Shown: positions 28,401 through 43,400 of the stretch, one piece after another | How the letters are laid out: every line of letters begins with the position of its first letter | Position numbering within the stretch: position 1 is the stretch's first letter | From: Hybos culiciformis | Lineage: Eukaryota > Arthropoda > Insecta > Diptera > Hybotidae | Length of the DNA: 64,000 bases | Assembly: GCA_964007475.1 (NCBI GenBank) | Contig: OZ023273.1 | Location: 14,397,922-14,461,921, forward strand | Direction of reading: 5' to 3' | Translations under genes and position numbers: made by a program | Notes under the pieces: model-generated | What the model was told of the DNA's origin: nothing | The model's input: only the letters and a program-made list of their open reading frames with translations | Databases searched by the model: none

Positions 28401-31400
28401 AACATGAGACTAACAACGTTATTACCTCGGTTATTACTCACATTCCCAAAACACATTAATGAAAATTTTAATAGTAAAAATTTAATAACAATATTGTCTT
28501 GTAATTAAAATATCACATTATTTAATTAAAAGAAAGTTTTTTTAATTATCGAAAGGATAATATCGTGATTATATAAAGTTAATTTTTATGTGTATGGATA
28601 AGTCGCATGTATGCATACATTTATTATGCGCATACATTTAAATTTAATTATCGACACTTAATAAAAATAAATAAATAAATAAAAAATAAATATTTTTAGT
28701 TTAACTTTAAAAGATTGCTGTTCATAATTTTGTATTAAATAAAATAATGGAAAATTGTATTAAATAAATTGAAAAATTACTGTCGAAATGGAAAGAAACT
28801 CGAAATATTTTTTTAATAACACCTAATATGAATAAAATTTTTTAAAATTAAATTTTAAGCCTTTGACTTCTTTTATAATATTGAAGAATGTAATAAGTTA
28901 TTATATCCTTAATCACATAATAAAGATCTTGTATGTTTCATTAGATAGGTCATAATCGATTATAAAATTGCAGTAGTTGTTATTATTAACTTTGAATTTA
29001 GGAAATTAAATTACCTCAGGTGCAGTGTGTGAAATAATGAAGGTAAATGCAGATTATTAACAATGCCAGATATGAACTTGAAGTTAAAACAAATTACCTT
29101 TGAAACCTTGTGTTCGAAATTATAAATTAACGATAAGTATTCTTTTTTGTAATAAGTGTTTTAAATCAAATTTCAACTTGTGTACATGAATTCAATAAAT
29201 GACTAGATACTTTTAGGAAATAGATACTTTCAGGAACTTAAATAGTTATTTATTGATTTTTTAAATTTTAATAACTAGGTGGTCTGTATTTTTAACAAAT
29301 AAATTTATTATTTCAATTGACTGAATTTTATTTTAGTTCAAATTTATTAATAGCTCTGGAGTGGAGTAATTATGTGTCATATCATATTAAATATATATAA
29401 GTATAAATAATAAAAAAATAACTTAAAATAAAAACAAAAATTTGTCATGTATATGAATATAGTTAATGGAGAATTTTGGTGTCAAAAAATAAAGCTTTGC
29501 AACAACTGCTAGAAATATTTTTGTTCGAAATAATCTTTGTATCATTTATTTACTTATGCCAAAAAGAATATATTTATTCTTAATTGGAATAATAAACATA
29601 AAAAAAAAATCATTATTTATTTTGATTTTGTTATGACAGCCTTAAGACTATAAAAATCACCTGTTATTAAATTATTCGAAAACATAATTTATTTTGCTTC
29701 TTATGAATTTTTCAATATTAAAATGCTTAAACATGTAACATCATTATATTTTTTGTATTTGTCTATCAATTTAGAAATAAGTATGTACATATTTATTCTA
29801 AATTGGATGTTGTTTTTTTTTTGTAAAAAAATCGACCCTAGAATCTTATACAATAACAAATTGTAGTATATGTACTTCAAAAAATTTAGTGCCACATACC
29901 TTATTTTTTTTAGCTTATTAGTCTCGATAAACACACATTACTTATGTAGGCATTTTTAATGTACTAAGTATATTACAGATACTTACATGCTGTACATACA
30001 GGATTACTAATAGTCTTTTCCGGTCTTTTCATAATAATAATAATATTATCAAAATGTTAAATTTATAGTAAGTAGACCTGAATGATCCAAATATTTTTTT
30101 TTAATCTTGTTCGAATCTTTAACTTACGCTTTTTATTTACTAAACTAAATGAAAAAAACGACATTGTATTAAAGGATTTTTATAAAATAAAGTATTGGTT
30201 TCTTCTTTTGATATTAGATTTTATCATTATGTTTTGGGCATCAAATCTTTAAATACCAAAATTTTTGAATTTCTTTGCTATAAATATAAAAACTGTCGTA
30301 GTAAAGTCTATATAACCTAGTTTTAATATATTTTGTGAAAAAAGGCGCATGTAATTTGCATAAAATTTCCATTTGTCATTTATGCTACAACAGAAATAAA
30401 AAATTTGTTTGTTGAAACAAAGTATACAGTAGTATGATGCTCTTGTTTTTCTTTTATTTGGAAAATTGCCAAAAATAAATTTAATGAATTTTAAATTGCT
30501 TTCATTTGAATTTATTTGTGTTTTTAGATTTAATATTTTATTTATTGCTGTAGGTACAAAATACCCATTTTTTATAGAAAATCCCAAACACAATATAAGC
30601 TTCAACAAAAATGCTTAAATTGAACTTTTTTCTATAATAATACTTATATATGTAAAATATAAAATTTCACTGTCACTGGGTTTGTGAAGCATACAATATA
30701 TGTACTATACATAGGCATAGAACAAAAAATTTATAACAAAAAAAACAAATCGAGTAAAGCTCAAACCAAAATTCAAAGCTTCAAATGATGATTCGCTCAT
30801 ACTTATATTCGTCACATTTTAAATGTGGAGAACGATTTTCGATGTACTCGCATGTATGTAGACTAATTTCCGCTATATGTATGTTTTTTTTAGAAAAAAC
30901 AAATTACAAAATTCAAATTTGTTTATTAAAATTGGTAAAAAACTTTTTCAAGTGAAATACATATAATATGTTTACGTACTGAACAATACAAACAGAAATA
31001 ACTTTTATTTGTAAAATTATATTTATTTTCTGTATTTTATTATATTATTCCATCGAGTTGATATTTATTTTTTTTAAATGTAAAATATCTCTACATTTAA
31101 AAATATTTTTGTTCTTCTTATTTCTTAAAGATAGATAAGAAAATCATCCAACCATGAAAATATAATATTCCAGTAGTGAATGCAAATAAAAATTTTATAA
31201 TAATATTAGTCAGCAGAGTTGTATGTACATTTATGTATATACGTATATTATATACAATGACGTACACTTCCTTCCTTTTTTATTTGAAAGCTGATTAAAA
31301 TTGAAAATAGATCTCAATTTTGTCTATCAATTTTTTTTTTTTCTATCTTTTTTCTTGCAATAATCTGGTCTGTAGACTAATCTTAACGTTTTTTTCTTAA

Positions 31401-34400
31401 AATATTGATAACATAAAGTTTTATATTTTATCTCTTAGTTTTAAACTGTTCATGTTCATAGATATTTTTATTCGAACTTCTAATCATTTTTTAAGAACCA
31501 AAAATTACAAAAATAAGCAATTTATTTGTGTGAGATATAAATAAAATATAATAACTTTTAACCTTAACCTAATAATAGAGAGTAGGTAATATCTTTTTTT
31601 GAACTAATAATTGCAACAACATAAAATTTGTAACAGCTGTTTTTTTTTTTTTTTAACAAAATCACAGCTTTTTTTATAAAAAATAATAGAAAAATAAGAA
31701 ATATAACGAAATATAAGTAATATTCAATCAAAATGTTTGCCTTTAGCGCATTTAATTTTTTCTTTTTCAGTGTACTGATCAATTTTATAATAGATATATT
31801 ATAATCGTTTACATAATAATATATTAAATTTTCAAACTGAATTTCATCAATCAAACTTAATAAACTTAATTTTTTTTTTTGTATTTAATTTATTGCCCTT
31901 AAACTATTTTAAAAGATAAAATTAAATAAAATTATAGCATAAACATAATGTAATATTTCACAAATTACAAAACAAAATTTTAATTAGAAAAATATTTTTT
32001 TTAATAAGGTTAAGGTTAAGATAATTTTATAAGACAAATTGGACGAAAAGAAAATACTTAAAAACACTGAAATGTATATGTATTTTTATTTTATTGTATG
32101 TACTTGAAATTTGTCAGCGGTAATGTAGTGAAAAAAAAAAATAAAAATTATGTTTTCCCAAAAAAAAAAATTTTTCTTTTTTAAATTTTCTTTAATTTAT
32201 ATTTATGTTCTGTGAAAATGTACATAATAAATATAAATTTTTTTAACAATTTGATTTGCTTTTTTCACAGTAAAGTTAAAGCAAGCACATTCTTCGTGTT
32301 AGAAGAACTTTAAATATTAAAATAAGTAAACTATACAACACACGTTCATAATTTAATTTACCAAAAAATAATGAGTCGTAATAAATCTGCCAACTGATTC
32401 GATTCAATGACTTTTTCTTTACGTATGGTCAGTTTTTTTTTTAATTTTATAGTAAATTGGATTCAAGTTAAAATGGCTTAACGCTGTATACAATAAAATA
32501 GTAAAAATTTTTATTCTTTATTCATAAATGTTTAATACAAAAAAATAATAATAGCATATAATATTTCCTCGTATATATTTTTTATTGCAGATAGTCATAC
32601 TTCTAAACATGATAAACATACGACAAATTTTCTAAGTTTCTAAGAAACAATATTAGTTAATTCAGCTAAGTATTTTACAAGTATTTAACTCGCTACATTA
32701 ATTTTGGAATGATTTTATTTTAATAAACCCCTGATGAAAGAAAAAAACTCAATCGATTCGAAGAGCATTTCCACCAGTTCTTGAAAATCTAGATGTTAAA
32801 GACCTTTTCGATCATATTTCTGGGAAATAACAGCATAAGTATATACTTAGAATTTTGACATTTTTTATATTAATAAATTTGAGTTGTAGTTGTATCATGT
32901 TGTCTTTTGGGATGTTGACATTTTGTCCCTGATTTTGCCATTCAAAATCTTGTCATAAAATGTTTTTTGGTACAACAGCGGAATCGTTTAATCTATATTT
33001 ATAAATAAATAAGGGCTTAAAACTATTATATGCAGGGTTGGCATCCATTGTCCAGGGTGGAAAAAACCCCCCGGTCATTTTGTCCATTTTTTCCATTTTC
33101 TTCCAGTGCCCCGGACAAAACAAAAAAAAGTACACAAAATTCCAACCCTGATTATGTGTAAGTATTATTGTTTTCCAACAAAACTTTTTTGTGTGTAAAA
33201 AAAGAATTAAAGAAAATAAGTCGAAGTGAATCGAAATAAATAATAATTTAATCAATCCTATTATCTACACTACATAAAAACAAAAAACTAATAATAAAAA
33301 TAAATTATTAAAAAAAAATAACTGTGTATCTATTTTAGCTATAAAAAACTATCAATTTTGCACGCAATGAAAATTAAAAATAGTAAATGTACTTTACTAT
33401 TCTAAAATTTAATACTTTCATTCATTTCTATGAAATTGTAAATAAAAATAAAAATTATTTCTGTTCTATTTTAAATATAGTCTCTTTTTGATTGATTTGA
33501 TTTTTTATGTTTAAAAATAGAAATACTTACGATAGAAGTACATGTTCCGAAAATAAAAGTGGTAAGTTGGAATCACTTGTCAAAACATGACAAAAAACTA
33601 ATAAAGTTTTCCGGAAAATATATGAAATTTATAAAAAAAAACTTAAGCATATTATTGTTCGATAAATTCACAAAATAAAATAATTTTAGGGCTTACAAAA
33701 AATTTATAAAAATAAAGGATAACTTTTCTAATAAAAAGAAAATACTGCAAAACAAGGAGAGTAAAATCAAAGAATTCAAGTAATCGAATTACTTATACAT
33801 ATAAATCTAATCTATCTCAAATCTATCTGTAAATGCCACATATAAATTGTTTTTTTTTTTTTTTCCATTTTTTTGACAGTTTATTTACATAAACAACTTA
33901 TTTTTAGATTTATAAAAATATAAAATAAAACGTAATAAATAAAATTTTCTTATGAATACATTCATAAAATGTATACATAAAATCTATATATCTACTTAAC
34001 TATAATAAAAAAGGATTATGGTATTAAAAAAAAAGCAAAATAATGGCTATTTTTAACTTATTTTAATTATACACCCTTAAGAATATCTATAAGTAGCATA
34101 TAAATATAAGAAAGAATTTCTTATGGTCATTCAAATCTGTTGAAAAGATTTGTGACCAACAATTTTAATAATAAGAAAAAAAATACTTAACATACAAAAA
34201 AAAAACAAATCCCTACACCTAGAACTAACTTAACATATTAGTATTATTTTAGACCAATGATCATAAAACAAACCAAATTTTTATGAAGTTCTTTACAAGG
34301 TTGTCATAATTAAAAAAATGTGCAATCCTTTTTTGATTTAGTCAGTGTATTATAAAGTCAAATAATTATTACAGTATTTTCGGCCTCCTTCAAACTTGAA

Positions 34401-37400
34401 TTGATTTTTTTTTTAATTTAATTTAAGCTTCTTAAGACGGATTTCAATAATAAAATTATTTGCTTTGTGAGCATGCAATAAAAAAAGTTTTTGAACTTTC
34501 TAAATTCATGCAAACCCAATTGAAGTATTTTTCATGTATCTTTAATTCAAAAGGAAAAATTAAAAAAAAAAATTAAGTAAAAGCAGCTTTAAAGAACATT
34601 TTAAATGAAACATCTATTAAAAAAAAATTAATAGATATTTAAAATTAAATGTCAACGACACCTACCGAGTTCAACCTTAAAAAAAATCGTTCTGCAGACC
34701 AAACTAACTTAATGGTGTTTATATACATGCAGTGGATCTTGGATATTAAGTTGGCCTTTTTACCTGAAATATTCCGAAATTTCGTATACAATACTTTTTT
34801 TTGTTTATTATTTAAATTAATCCAATTAATAATTTCTGTTTTATGTTTTTCACCACAAATGAATTATTAAGGTTCTCATTTTTTTTCTTGTTTTTTGTTT
34901 TTCAGAGCTTTAATTCTACTCTTTATGCGTAATATATAAAGAAATTTTATTTAAAAAATCTCAGATAAAAATTGAAATTAATTTTGTCAGATTATTATTA
35001 TACATCACGTAAATTTTCTTCTCCATCTACACAACAGTGAAAATTGTTATTTATTAACATGACTACAGGTGAATGCGTGTTATTAAGCATTTCTCACGTA
35101 ATATACTTTTTTTTTGTTAGAAATTAGTGTTGTTTCCTTTAATATCTTTTGCTTTATATGAAATCAATATGTATTATGTTTGAGGAAATAGGCGCGAAAA
35201 ATAATGCTAATATACTATTGGTTAATAGACTGTAAATAATTTTTTAATTACAAAGAAATATTAACTGGAAATCTATTTAAAATTCAATCAAAATCAAACA
35301 TTTAAATTAGTTATTAACGCAAAAGAAAAGAGTACTAAAAGTCACTTTAAATTTTCAATGATTAGATAAATTCATAAATTCTTATACTTATTCTTTGTAT
35401 TTGAATATCAGTTTAGAAATACAATTTCTTTTTAAAGTTTATGCTGTTTGATCCCAAAAATTATTACTTTATACATTTAAAAATATAATTTATTTATAAA
35501 TACTGTTTCGTTATAAAAGCTTTTTTAAATACAATCCATTTTTAAAAACAACGCTATAATGTTTAATTTATGCGCAGAAATGCATTTTATAAGAATACAA
35601 CGACTATTAGGCGCCCTCTAATGTTATACCATGTAGTTTGTATACCATGTTAAACACCTCTAGAATACGAAAAAATATTCTAAAATATATTTTTAAATTT
35701 TTTTTAATTCACGAGACATTATTTGGTATATAAAAAGACTGCAAAAAAACAATGAATGTATAACTATTGTATTTATAATTTAGTTATATAATGTTTGTTA
35801 CTAGTTACTACAGAACGAAAAGTTACTCTGTCTGATATTTAATTGTCTTGAAATATTAATGAAAATCTAGAATTTTTCACTATAGCAAATATTTTCTAAA
35901 CAGAATTCTTCTTATGAGGTTTCTCATAACACTATACTAATAAAGCATCATATTACTATACTAAGTACTTAATAAAGAGCATTAAATTATTTTATTAGTT
36001 CCAACTTAAAATATTTTGCCACTTTCTTGTTTATTTTTGAATATAAATATGTATAGGCATATTCATTATAATAATATAAATAAAATTTTCGCCTGTATCT
36101 TTTCATTACGCGGTTAAAGCAATCTAATAATAAATTTTAACAAATTGCTATAATTTTATTTTGTTAAGAGAAATATAAATATGTATTACATACAAACATT
36201 ATATTCATAATAAATTGCAAATTGTGAGCCAAATTAAAAATTTTCATGATCACGAGATGCTTTGATAAATAAGTTTAGTGATTTGTTTATTTATTTTTTT
36301 TGTTTTAATTATTTTCCCAATTATATCATTAGAGAGATGAAATCTATGATCACACAAATGTTATTGCCGTACCATACTTATATACAAATAAAAAAAAACA
36401 ACTCATTAATGTTAAAAATTTGTTCATTAACAGAATAAATTAAAATTAAGTACTTTCCATATGAGAATATTTATCTGTAGAGTCAAATTTAAGTATATTT
36501 ATTAAATAACTCATTTTAGATTAAACTATGCTTATATTCCTTTATATTCATCCAACTTGATATAAAACTAATTACTTATTAGGAACAAAAAAAAATCCTA
36601 ATTTTCGTCGTTTTAATAAAAAAAAACTTTGAAATTAAATTTAGTCACTATAACCTTTTTAGGTTAATATACTTAATTTTTCCTTCTCATGGAAAATTCA
36701 TTATAATATTTTTGCGATAAAACTGGCATAAAACAAATTAAGTGTTTGAACAAAAAAAATAAAAAAAAGATTTTTTTTTGTTTTTATGAAAAAGGGGATT
36801 TTTTCATTAAAAAAAAATTATTTAACCTTCCGAAAAATGTCTCGACATGCAATCAGAAATGATTGAAATAAAAACGTCACCTTCAGTTTTATAAAAAGTA
36901 AGTGTATACTTTAACATTGATTGAGAAAATTATAATTTTTTTTCATTATAATTCACAAAAACATAGCTATTTTTTTTTTATCAAAAAAAAAGGCGCCAGC
37001 ACTATCAAGAAGAATTGCCTTTATTACATGAGTAACCCTTTCTCACCCTTTTGACTCATATTTAAATGTTAATTTGGTGTAAAACAAAACCGAGCGTAAA
37101 ACAAATGGAAAACCTTCGAACACTATTCACAACTCATATTTTGATTAAGGTTTTATTCGAAAAAATGCTCACTTAAAAAAATAAAAATAATCAAAACTTT
37201 AAATTTGTACCTAATTTAAGTATATTTTGCCAGTTTTTAGCCGGTCATCATTATAGAAAACTTAACATAGTAAATCATTTGAAAAAGTTTGTCGAACAGA
37301 ATTCGATTCAAATAAATAGGGTCATGAAAAAATTTTGCACTATTCTTTTTTTAAAAAGGGAAATAAAGGAAAAAAAAAATTAGGTACATATTAAAATAAA

Positions 37401-40400
37401 ATATACTTACGTATGAAATATAAAAAAAAAAAATCTAAAAATAAAAGTTTATATGTATACACATAAATTAATTCAAATTCTTCCTCCCCTTTAAATATTT
37501 AAGAAATATAATAAATAAATAAAAAGTATAAATTCTTTTTGAAATAAAAACAAAAAAAAAAAAACCATTAATAGTCGTTTGAGAACGGAAATATTGCTAA
37601 ATAATATGAGAATAATTTTATAATAAATGCCATCTAATGAAAATTATATTCTAAATAGGACTATACAATTTCAATCGATTTATAAATAAGCATAATAAAA
37701 TAGAAATTACGAATAGAATATTTTATTTTTACGTAAACAAAAAGTATAATCAAAAACTTAACTACCTTAGTCTAAGTCTATTTTACCTTAGTCTAAGTGT
37801 ATAAATGTTTACTCTACGTAGCTAAACCGGCATTACAATAATACATATATTATTCTACTTCAGCATAATTTATAACATAAGTAAAATGAAATATTTATCC
37901 AATATATTAAATCCTTAATCAAGCTAACCTTACTTGATTTATAACGTACCCAATTACAATATTTATAATTTTTTCGCAAATTTCATAAAAATTTTTATTT
38001 TTAGTTTATATTTATAACGAAATAGAATTGAAATAAAAATGAAAATATAATTAAGTGAAAAGGTAACTATTTTGCTGTAACTACACAAAACTCCATATCA
38101 TTAAATATTTAATTTATATACATATTAAATATAAACTTTTGTTATAATTTTGTTTTCATAAAAATAATTATCGGACCTTGGTAGCCAATAATGTTAGAAA
38201 AATTTTATTTGACCCCAAAAATTAAGAATAAAATTGATGACTTCATTTTTTAAGGTGAAAAATAATTAATAATTTCGTGCTGAAAAACAAAATTTGATAT
38301 GTCAACTGTTTAGTTAATTAATATTGATTTTATTCATCATATTTAGACAGACAGATTCATAATAAGTAGGTATCTATCTATATTTATATGTTCTGTTATA
38401 AATACACCAATAAAAAAATTTATTTAACAATATTATTAAAGTTTTTTTAGGTATAAAAAAATTCGATGAAAAACGAAATGTAAATAAAGATTAATAAATC
38501 TTTCTACATATTTTCTGTAGTAGTATAATAAAATTCTAATTCTAAAATATTGACTTAAAAAATCATTAATTATTGTTAAGTCATTAAAATCTTAGGAAAG
38601 ATAGTTTTTTTTTTTTTTGTAAATCACTCATGTGAATTTAGCTAAGGTGTCACAAATTAAGTAAAATAACCATATAATGAAGGGAGGACATCAATTTAAT
38701 TACAAAATGTCTTCATTAAGAACATATAAACTATATATACTTTATAATGAATTTAAAAAAAATTAACATTTTTTACTTATTATGTACTAACCCTTTTGAT
38801 AATCAAGGTCATTATAAATTTCAAAAACACTTGCCTTTTTATTGAAAAATATATTTTTCTTCAATTATGTTATTTTCTTACCTGAAAAGAGTAAAAAAGA
38901 AAATTAAAAATTTAATTAAAAATATGAATGGTAGATATGTATAGTTGTGTATGTATATTTTGTACATATAAAAAATTTTTATTAGTACAATGCTCCAAAT
39001 ATGAAAACAGTCAACAAAAAATATTCTCTAAAGAAAAACAATGTAGCAGTTTAAATTTGTATAGTTGATTTTGTTTATAAACAGAATTAAATAACACATT
39101 CAGTATATTTAAAAGAGTTTTTACAATTAAGATCCATATTCAAGCTTATAATTTTTAAATGAATAGATAACTCTTCGTAGTAACAGCGATTTCTTCGTTG
39201 AGCCGTGTTCAATATTTTTGGGAAGAACAAAATAAAAGCTTACATATTTTTTGTTTACTTGAATATCAATATCAGTTTAATGATAATAATTTTGGTTTTA
39301 GTTTAATGTTATTTATGTATGTCATGCAATAAAATTTTGGTTCAATGAACTATAATGCATTGGGGAAGAAAGAATAAATTAAAAAAAGTTAGCAATATAA
39401 CCACAACCACTAAAAAAATGAATTGGAACATTATTTATTTAAAAAGTAAATTTTATTTAATTTTATTTTTTTTAATAAAATAACACAACAAATTTACATT
39501 TTTTAATATAAAAATATTTTTCATAAATAATGCATTAAGTAAGTATTAAATTAATTCTAAAGACAAATAAAATATTTCTTTATAACTAAGAAAGTTACTA
39601 ACGTATATAAGTTATAAAACGGAAATACTTATGTCGTATCTCTAAGCAAGTACTTATGCTAAAATTTATTAAAATTATAATTCTACTACTAGCAAGTTTC
39701 AAGAATTTATTTGATTCTTCCGGAGCTCATAATATACTTTGAACGTTGACTCAAATTTTTCCAAAATTAAATTCAAAAGACTATATTACGTCTTATTTAA
39801 TTCGATAACAAAAATAAAAATTCCTCTTGAACTTGACATTTCAAGATATTATACTAAGTGTCACTTTCGAAGTACACACATTGTACTTCATATAACAAAA
39901 ATTAAATTTTCATTGAATCAGAAAAAAAAATCAAAATTTAATATGACAATGGAATATAAATATTTGAGAGAAAAAAAATGTTAAATTTTTTATATTCCAC
40001 TTAAGAAATTGAATAAGTTTGTATTATGAAAGAAAAGGAAAATATAAAAACAAAAAGAAATTAAAAATTGATATTACTTTTATATGAGAAATTTCTATTT
40101 TGTTATGCATGTGGAAAACATTGATATTAGCGTATTTTTGTTTTATTTAGATAATCTGTTGAGCAAAAAGCATAACACATTAAGTTGTTCATGATATGTC
40201 AAAAAAATAAATAAAAATGAAAATACAAGATTAATAAAAATTAATGTCAAATTTGTATGTAAAGAGCTTTTAAACGTCTAATAAAAATATACTTTGCAAT
40301 AATTTTTCTTTTTAACTTAAGTGAAATGAAAGTAAAAACTTTTGATTGTTGATATTTAGTATAGTTACTTCATTTTATTTCTAAAGCTTTTTTATTACAA

Positions 40401-43400
40401 AATCCTTTAAACGTAAACAACATCATCATACCCATTCACAAAGTGAGATAATGAATCAAGTACTTTCGAACCCTATTTAAGACGTGGATGGAAATTGATT
40501 GCAAAGCCAGCCAAATGAAATGGCGTAAAATAACTACAATATAGTTACCACTACACTGGAAAAGTTATTGATTTCAGAATTTCTAAATCCTCTAACACAA
40601 AAAGAATAAAAAAAATAAACAAATAATTTTATTCAACAAAATATAATTAATTTTATTATGTGTTTATATTAAAAAAATATTATATTAAGTATTTATATAT
40701 ATTTATAATGTTAAAGTACATTATATTTGTAAAATTTTTCGATTGTATAATATACTTAATTTTTATATCATTAGAAGCATGACTGCGTGTTGCGATACAC
40801 AATAATCTAATCAAATAGATTTACATATAATTTACATTGATTATTATAAATTTGTTTTTAAATGAATCTAATGGATTTTATTTTTTTATTATTATTTATT
40901 TTACTTTAAGTTAATATAAAAAAATAATTGATTTCCAAATTAATTATTACCCTGGGATAATCAATACTGCATCGATCGAAATAACTAATACTTTTGTATA
41001 TGTTCGAGTTCGATTCAAAATATTAGCTACTTACCAAAAAATTAAATGTACACATGCACAAGTTTCTAATTATGGTGGTATTAAAATATTGAGTAAGTAC
41101 TTATAATAACTAAGTATTTAGTTTTAATTTTCCCGATAAAACTTAAAGTACAAGCATCAATTTTCTGCCTTATACCATTCGACTTTAAAATGTGAGAGAA
41201 CATTAGATAAAGAAATTAATCCGAATCACGCAGGTCTATGAATCTTACATATAAACCGATATCTAAAATTTTTGCGAAAATTTTAAAATCTATAAAATCG
41301 CCATAATGATAATAAGTACTAGCTTCCTAAGTAAAATAATTAAAGAAAAAGAATAATTTCAATTAATTTTCTCTATGGTCTATCTAACAGTTCCTTATCG
41401 TTTCACTAACAGCAATTAGATTTCATTTTAGTTACTTAGTCATAAAAAAATATATTTAGTTAATTAATATTATATACCACCCACTAATCAAACAAATTAA
41501 ATTAAACCAAAATCAAATTATTTTTTCATTTCAATGTCTTGGTTTGAATACATTTGTGTTCACTACTGGAATAAACTGTGCGGACTTCTTCATTTTAACA
41601 AAACTATAAAACTTTTACGTATATAAATTGAATTTATTTATTCTTTATTTTTCATAAATTAATACCCAACCATGTTTTATTATGTTATTAATTTAATAAT
41701 AAATAATTTTATATAAGTATATATAATATCTACATAGTTAGATTTAGATTCTCTTGTATATATACAACAAAATGTATATTAATTTGCTTTATAATAATAT
41801 ACCTATACATAATTTTGCTCTTCAACACAAATTTACACAATGAAGCCTAATTGACTCAAAATAACATAAAATTTTATTTTATTAAATAAAAAAGGATTTT
41901 TAATAAAAAATAAATATAATTGTCATGACCAATGCCACATAAAAATTTTTATCAACACAAAATAGCAAATTTAATCAAGTTTTTGTCGAGGGTTTTGTAC
42001 GAGGTTTTGTATTAAAAGTATATATACTTTCGTTTCGAGCGATTATTAAATTTTTTCCAAGTTTTTAAGTTTCAGTAATTTATAGTAATTTAACAAGTGC
42101 GTTCGGAATTTTTTCTTATGGATAGCTTTAAGAGGTAAAATGTATTAGCTTCTCATTTATGATCATCAATTTAAGAAAAGATCATTTTGTCGAAAATTTT
42201 CATTGAATCTGTAAACGTAAGTAAAATTTGAAGTTAAAGCAGATTTTATCTTTCGTTCGAAATACACATTAATTTACCAACAAAAATTATTGTATAGATA
42301 TATACCGACTGCAAATTTGATGCATAAATTATTTCGGAATTGGATCTCTCCAACCAACTAACTTACTAAAAAAAAATTTCAAATACAACTCATAAAGAAT
42401 AAGTATAAATAAATTTCGACGACAAGCTCAAAAACATTAACTGTGATACATTCACTCCGGTTCTTCAAAATGCAATGTATTTAGTGTATTTATTAGATAT
42501 ATAAATATAGTTGACAACACGTTTATCTTTATTTTATGGAATTTGATCTTAAATGGACCATTTCTACCATATGTAAAATAGAATTTTTAATTTACAGGTA
42601 AATGTAATTAACTATGCATAGATATCTATCTAGTTACCTGTATCTCGTCCATCTAACATTCTACATACTAAAATGGATGAAAGTGTATGAAAACAAAAAT
42701 TTAATATAAAAAAGTATATAAGTATATAGAACACTATGTACAAAAACAATACATATATGCATGCATATAATTGAGTATCATTTTTTTGTTTAAAATAAAA
42801 TCAAAATAAAATATAAAAATAAATATAAATATGATTGATATATAACCGTATATAACGGAGGATATAACTAATTATATAAGTATATATAGATATGAGGTAT
42901 ACAAAAAATATATTCACATACATTTGTGAATATTATTTTTGATTTAAAAAATTAAAATAAGTAAATAAATAAAAAAGAACAACGACCTTAAAAACTTAAA
43001 TACTTAATTAAGAAAATCGAAAATAATATTTTATCAGTAGATACTTGAATTAGGAAGTCTGAAGAAATAAAGATAAATAGAAGGATAAATACTTGATCGG
43101 ATAAATATGTACTTAGGTACCTAAGTGTCCTTAGTATTTATATTATTAATTTACCTAGTTATTTCACTGGAAATTTATTACCGCAAAACTAATCTGGTGT
43201 ATATTAAGTATCTAAGTTCGTCTACATTGAGATCTACATTAAACAAAATTATTCTGCCATAAACTAGATTTATAAAAATAACAGAATAATATTCTTAGCT
43301 AAAAGATTTTCGAATATTCAACAATTGACTGCAATACTTGAAACATGCTATAAAAAATAAGTACAAGTAAGTATATACTTACTTAATAACCTCGTTAATA

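Noticed and set aside
28660..28695. AAATA-unit tract resembling a LINE tail
   Set aside because: No coding or UTR sequence of a retrotransposon upstream; probably simple sequence.
30249..30608. 119-codon minus-strand frame in PACS intron 1
   Set aside because: Leu/Ile/Phe/Lys/Asn-rich with no domain, expected from AT-rich DNA.
34755..34785. Second possible recursive splice site (minus strand GGAATATTTCAG|GTAAAA)
   Set aside because: Interrupted pyrimidine tract and weak donor; much poorer than 38881/38882.
40440..40480. Minus-strand GGGTTCGAAAG resembling a tRNA T arm
   Set aside because: The surrounding sequence does not fold into acceptor or anticodon stems.
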